A DNA stretch of 34,760 bases from Beroe ovata (taxonomy: Eukaryota; Ctenophora; Nuda; Beroida; Beroidae). The stretch is taken from assembly GCA_946803715.1 (NCBI GenBank), contig CAMPET010000363.1, forward strand, positions 2,538 to 37,297, in the 5' to 3' direction. The translations under genes were made by a program, and so were the position numbers. The notes beneath the pieces were generated by a model, which was given only the letters and a program-made list of their open reading frames with translations, was not told the DNA's origin and did no database searches. The stretch's first letter is position 1; each line of letters begins with the position of its first letter. Below, piece after piece: positions 31,201 through 34,760 of the stretch.

Positions 31201-34200
31201 AATACGATGGTCAAGAGTGAGCCATGGGATGAGAAGTTATATACAATGCCCATCATCTTACATGGCCAACCAAATCGCCAATCATTATCAAATCTGCAGT
31301 AATTCCCATAGAACTTGATGTCGACAATGACCAATGAGACAAGGTAAAAACCCAGGAGGATGTCGTAGCTACACATTTGCAGTTTCAAGAGAACATCCAC
31401 TCTAACATGATTCTGAAGCTTTTTCCTCCAGCTGGACATATTTTCTTGAAATAGATACACATTGAGACCGATGTTGAGGGCACATGAGAGGCACAGCCAT
31501 CCGAATATAGCTCTATTACGGATAAGGAACTGATCAGATGATAGGAATGAGCTGGAGCAATTGGCGCACTCATCAAGTCCGTTTTCACAGTCTTTGAAGC
31601 TATCGCAGACTGCGCTAGGTGGAACCCATGACACTGTCTCTGAATGCTCGCTCGTGCAATAGAACCTACCCAAACAGCCCATCTCATCTGACTTATCAGT
31701 GCAGTCAAATTTCCCGTCGCATATACTGGTGATAGGCACCTCTTGGAAGTCTATACTTTGTTGGTAAGAGCCACAATAGAATGCTCCGAAAAACCCTATG
31801 GAACTGGTCCCAAACAGTTGGCATAATTCCGTAGACACTAGACCTTGGCAATACTCTTCACACATACGTGAGAAGTTAGGTATGCTCCCATCGTAAAACT
31901 GCTCTTCAGCATCGAGCAGGTTATATTGACACTGCAAAGATAACGTCACGCCTATTTCTTCATCTTCATCTGTGAAGTTGGAGCAGGGAGATTCAAGATC
32001 GCAGCTGCTTCTCTCATGGAAGAATCGATGAAATATGCCCCACGAGTGTCTGTCGCTACAAAGAACGTACTTAGACAGGGTGAACCCAGTGCTTACATCA
32101 CCGCCCTTTATTTCAAAACTGAAGTCTGGACTGCAAGTGAAGTTCACCAGACCATCACAAACCATTTCGTCAGAGTTATCCAGACAATCATACCTACCAT
32201 CACATGCCTGGCTTACTCCGATGCAACCATTACCATCAGCACAGTAGAACTGTGGTAAGGAGCTGGATGATCTTGGACAATGACATTCATCAGTGAGGCA
32301 CTCTGAGACATCATTGCAAATATTATGCTCCTCAAGTTGGCAGTGCCACTCATTAGTAAAACATGGTATTGACAAGATGCCCTCTTTTATTCTGGTACAT
32401 GTAGTGAAACTCGGTTTGAATGGACACATCATATCACCCTTATGACCAATGCTGGGGATACTACCCTTGTATATAAGGTTGGATGAGAGGGGAATTTCAC
32501 TGCACATTCTTGACGCTTGATCAGTCATGGTCCAGTCTTTAAGCAATGCCTTGGCAAGGTTAAAAGAGTACATATTGTTGCCTGATGCGTGCACGGCTTG
32601 GAGTATTGATCCTACAAGTAGCAAAACAACAGAAAACATCATTGTACTATCTATTATGTTTTGAGTGCCGATATTATGGGGACGGAGGAACTTGTGTCCC
32701 TTGTGCAGGCGATGCTGACTAGAATTAAACAGTTCATACTGCTCCTCCTTGGTTTATATAGGTTCTCGCAACGCGTTTCGGGTTAATGCTTACTTGTTAT
32801 TCGTACTCGACCCCCATTATTTGGGAGAGGTGCATTTCTTTCGATGTTATTGTTTGAGTCAGTGCCTTGGACGCTTCTAAACACGTAATATTAGAATAAT
32901 TGCTCAGTAAGTACTGCTTTGTCGAATTTAGATTAATAACAATAGAAAACTGAACCAATTTGATATTATGGTGTACTAACATAAGCTGCGAACAATGTGA
33001 TGCTATGCCATTGCCACGAACGAAAGCTGCGCATTATATAACGCTTTTTTTCAATCGATCAAGCAGAAATAATTATAGTTCTCTTTTCTATAATAGCAGT
33101 GAAAGTACACAGGAAGGGGATCGCATGATGAAGAGAAACGTGATAATTCTCCATCTGAATCCCCGATATCATGCAGGTACTAGGCGAGGTGTCACAGGTG
33201 CAGCAGGGCGTGTCCCAGGAGATGGGCGTGTCCCAGGAGATGGGCGTGTCCCAGGTGATGGGCGTGATGCCACGTGTGGCATGTAATGTCACAATCAGTG
33301 CTGCCGCCTCCTCTATCCTAGCATTTCTCCTCGGATTACACCACCACAGACGTGTTGAACTACAGTATGCTGCCCATGGAGCAGTAGCAGGTTATATGTT
33401 CCCACATTGTGAATCATATGACTGTTATACTACTTTCATAGGATGATCAATGAGCATTCCTCTATTGGGTGTAGATATCATAATAATTGTGGTCAGACAT
33501 TTGTTACCTGAGTACTGAGTACAGTATACAGCTTTGAACAGTGATATCATTCTTCCACTGCTACAGGTCTGGTTGGTATCACAGCAGCATGTGCAACTGT
33601 GGACAGTGAATGGGCCGCAGTTATAGGCGTGGTTTCTGGTATTCTCTACTTTTCCGTCTCCAAAACTCTCCGGATATGTTAGTTCTCCAACTTTACATGA
33701 CAGGAGCCACTACATGGCTGCTCAATGCTCATTATAGTAGCAGAGATTGACTCCACTCAACCAATTACTCCTCAACACATACGAGCACAGCGCTGATTAC
33801 ACTGCCACTTGTTCCACATGGCTCATGACACTATACCAATTGCAGTGCAGTTAGATGATGCAGTGGATACGATTCCCAAGCACTTGGCGTGTGGACTTTG
33901 GGGACTCATAGCTGCCGGGCTTCTTTCTAAGAGAAGTCTTGTCAAGGTAAACAAGCAGCTGTGTAGTGTACCGTGTACCGTTAGGTGTGTGTGTGTAGTA
34001 CACACTCCTCCAGATACCTTCCTATTGTTATATGTACATTGTACAGTCCTGTGTTTAATGGCACATCCCATGTTATCCATAGGGTAAAGTTCGTAATTCA
34101 CAGTTCCCATCAGTACATGCTTGATGCTGGGAATAAATGCGAACTGTGAATGTTATGGAGTTCGCACAAATGAGATGTACTTCACATGATTTCTGATCAA

Positions 34201-34574
34201 AATAACCCATTCCTATTTACTATAATTCCTCAGGAGTACTACTCGGATCTTGCTGACAAGACACCATGTGGGATACTCTACGAGTGTGATGGCCTAGGTT
34301 AGTTATCATGGCCTGGTTAGTGATTATGATGGGCGATGACGTATTAGTGATGGCCTAGTTATGATGGTCTAGATACTGGTCTAGCACTGTGTCGTGGTGC
34401 ATCAGTTATAGTGCTAGCTCTGCCACAGCCACACATGTATTACTTCTTTACTCTCCTTTAACAGGGACAGCACAACTGGGAGTTAACATTCTATACGGAG
34501 TATCAATACTCGCGTGGGTGACAGTACTCTCATCTCTCGTCATAGGCCCACTCTGGTACTTCGACCTCCTACAG
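28274..34574 (+). CDS. Amt-family ammonium transporter, eleven exons, 3' end outside window
   Basis: Exons: 28274-28435, 28530-28645, 29035-29122, 29374-29566, 29707-29799, 29989-30023, 33177-33390, 33567-33677, 33846-33946, 34234-34297 and 34465-34574. All introns are GT/AG and the phases agree, giving 429 codons; a final exon lies beyond the window. Amt proteins move ammonium or ammonia across membranes as trimers. Supporting segments: MQ-AGQLMVEAGS (helix 1), VGYGMCYG (helix 2), GSGWASS then VIDFGGVGDVHVAG (167-194), GTLLTWAAWYG (218-228), GAVAGLVGITAA, and LDDAVDTIPKHLACGLWG (340-357). Both pore histidines are present (H192, H350), as are the conserved Trp (W170) and Asp (D184). Odd points: about 20 residues before and within helix 3 are missing between exons 3 and 4. 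The FNxGS usual after WYG is replaced by Gln and an in-frame GVSQEM repeat. A receptor gene lies antisense in intron 6. It could be a divergent paralogue or a decaying copy. The exon 7 start could be a few codons later. Confidence 0.82.
28682..28985 (+). repeat. Minisatellite (TATATGACCATGTTGTCATGGT) in transporter intron 2
   Basis: Units of about 22 bases built from GACCATG(T/C)TGTCATGGTTATAT repeat about a dozen times with interruptions such as GGTCATATTATGCATGAC. They fill most of the intron between exons 2 and 3. Each unit contains a short self-complementary pair (ACCATG/CATGGT). Confidence 0.9.
30103..30108 (-). promoter_or_regulatory. Polyadenylation signal AATAAA for the nested receptor gene
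   Basis: AATAAA on the minus strand about 205 bases past the receptor stop codon (30314-30312), still within the transporter's sixth intron. Confidence 0.45.
30312..32642 (-). CDS. LDLa-domain seven-helix receptor (GRL101/RXFP-like), single exon, nested gene
   Basis: A 776-residue cell-surface receptor. A signal peptide (1-20, start at tandem ATGs 32642 and 32639) leads a Cys-rich ectodomain with LDL-receptor class A modules: about 134-162 (CDGRYDCLDNSDE), 290-323 (CDGKFDCTDKSDE) and a weaker one at 329-362 (CDSFKDCENGLDE). Seven helices follow at about 378-398, 424-442, 463-487, 503-522, 618-640, 663-686 and 698-717. Helix 3 ends ITRG instead of DRY. Helix 7 reads IPVNSLLNPVFN, close to the LPINSxLNPxxY typical of the LGR/RXFP/GRL101 group. 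There are no leucine-rich repeats, unlike RXFP1/2. The loop between helices 4 and 5 is unusually long (about 95 residues). LDLa/7TM receptors are widespread in invertebrates, with mostly unknown ligands. The whole gene, with TATA box and AATAAA, lies antisense inside intron 6 of the ammonium transporter gene, and lack of introns would fit origin by retroposition. Confidence 0.88.
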   Translation of the reverse strand: MMFSVVLLLVGSILQAVHASGNNMYSFNLAKALLKDWTMTDQASRMCSEIPLSSNLIYKGSIPSIGHKGDMMCPFKPSFTTCTRIKEGILSIPCFTNEWHCQLEEHNICNDVSECLTDECHCPRSSSSLPQFYCADGNGCIGVSQACDGRYDCLDNSDEMVCDGLVNFTCSPDFSFEIKGGDVSTGFTLSKYVLCSDRHSWGIFHRFFHERSSCDLESPCSNFTDEDEEIGVTLSLQCQYNLLDAEEQFYDGSIPNFSRMCEEYCQGLVSTELCQLFGTSSIGFFGAFYCGSYQQSIDFQEVPITSICDGKFDCTDKSDEMGCLGRFYCTSEHSETVSWVPPSAVCDSFKDCENGLDECANCSSSFLSSDQFLIRNRAIFGWLCLSCALNIGLNVYLFQENMSSWRKKLQNHVRVDVLLKLQMCSYDILLGFYLVSLVIVDIKFYGNYCRFDNDWRFGWPCKMMGIVYNFSSHGSLLTIVLLSITRGFKCMYPYSRGVSVSKVAIASILLVLLSLFHSILPVVPEESIQDIFRIKITFPRSNPFIQEDFENKAHVDRIFSAYFSGATNSSGFYEKLEKMKSMTNEPKYFDFNEMSFYSWSPVCVQDIFGFRASLIVYKQIYFSFILAVLAIMSGFYIRILYEFIKTKQSVNMESKSAKNQLTIKVMLLIGTKLISWLLILGVMMYYHFTQRYVPSGWFEITATCIIPVNSLLNPVFNSDILQKTLKLAHACMKSRTEVNEGSGNVIELQSLDDTRPRIQEETQNNIISPTTRPMDQ
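32753..32761 (-). promoter_or_regulatory. TATA box of the nested receptor gene
   Basis: The minus strand reads CTATATAAA about 110 bases upstream of the receptor ATG, so initiation near 32725 would give a leader of about 80 bases. The spacing is almost the same as for the TATA box of the host transporter gene. Confidence 0.55.
33207..33269 (+). repeat. Coding 18-bp minisatellite in transporter exon 7
   Basis: GGCGTGTCCCAGGAGATG occurs at 33207, 33225 and, with one change (GTG for GAG), 33243, followed by a partial unit. Because 18 is a multiple of three the frame stays open and gives GVSQEM repeats (residues 240-257), where Amt proteins usually have the segment following the pore-gate phenylalanine. 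Confidence 0.9.
34095..34151. repeat. Hairpin in transporter intron 9
   Basis: ATTCACAGTTC at 34095-34105 pairs perfectly with GAACTGTGAAT at 34141-34151, and inner CCCATCA and TGATGCTGGG partly continue the stem. It resembles a tiny foldback element. Confidence 0.6.
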
Positions 34575-34610
<36 letters not shown>

Positions 34611-34658
34611 CTGTGTGTGCGTGTCTGTGTGGTCTGTGTGTGTGTGTGTGTGTGTGTC
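34575..34658 (+). repeat. (GT)n microsatellite that starts at a splice donor
   Basis: GTATG at the donor of exon 11 runs directly into GT dinucleotides with a few GCGT and CTGT variants up to about 34658. The first bases of the tract are the intron's 5' splice site. Confidence 0.9.
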
Positions 34659-34760
34659 ACTGAGTATTTTGTTTAGTAGGTTTGTGCCTTTAAACCCCAA
34701 CACTGCTTAAAGCGCGTACTGAAGAATGGATAATAAACACAGGTTCACTAAAACAACACA
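34659..34760 (+). other. Intronic tail of the window
   Basis: About 100 bases after the microsatellite with no convincing exon. The last exon(s) of the ammonium transporter should lie to the right. Confidence 0.5.

Overview
The window is animal (metazoan) nuclear DNA. Genes either have spliced exons with GT/AG boundaries and short introns (mostly about 90-420 bases) or are long single-exon membrane-protein genes. They sit in AT-rich, repeat-laden spacer with many (GT)n tracts, minisatellites and miniature inverted-repeat elements, plus one 441-base assembly gap. Short introns, intronless receptors, an Amt-type ammonium transporter and an LDLa/7TM receptor fit a marine invertebrate such as a sponge, cnidarian, placozoan or invertebrate deuterostome. 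The sequence alone does not settle the clade.

Layout. Positions 1-2833 are spacer. A single-exon rhodopsin-like GPCR lies on the minus strand at 2834-4138. From about 4.1 to 16.1 kb I see no convincing gene, only microsatellites, a 428-base tandem duplication joined by a single N, the assembly gap and small tandem repeats. From 16.1 to 20.1 kb there is a possible terminal exon followed by dense repeats: GC-rich palindromes, a 459-base element with terminal inverted repeats, opposed C-rich and G-rich arms around a nested element, and two inverted copies of a small MITE. At 20172-21923 (+) five exons with matching phases encode a 202-residue type II membrane/coiled-coil protein resembling the GOLM1/GOLM2 (CASC4) Golgi family. 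Repeats follow, including a second element copy cut off at a 58-bp minisatellite. A carbohydrate sulfotransferase gene lies on the minus strand at 25182-26162. After it come a perfect 42-bp inverted repeat and another dispersed repeat.

From 28274 to the right end runs an Amt-family ammonium transporter gene (+). I assembled it from eleven exons whose phases agree throughout, giving 429 codons with the last exon(s) beyond the window. Its sixth intron (30024-33176) holds a complete intronless receptor gene on the opposite strand (776 residues, LDLa modules plus seven membrane segments, GRL101/RXFP-like), with its own TATA box and polyadenylation signal.

The genes are not an operon. Most encode membrane or secretory-pathway proteins: two receptors, a transporter, a Golgi sulfotransferase and a Golgi-type coiled-coil protein. 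The sequence shows no functional link among them. The items most worth a second look are the antisense receptor nested in the transporter, the transporter's altered pore region with an in-frame 18-bp repeat, and the perfect 42-bp hairpin.
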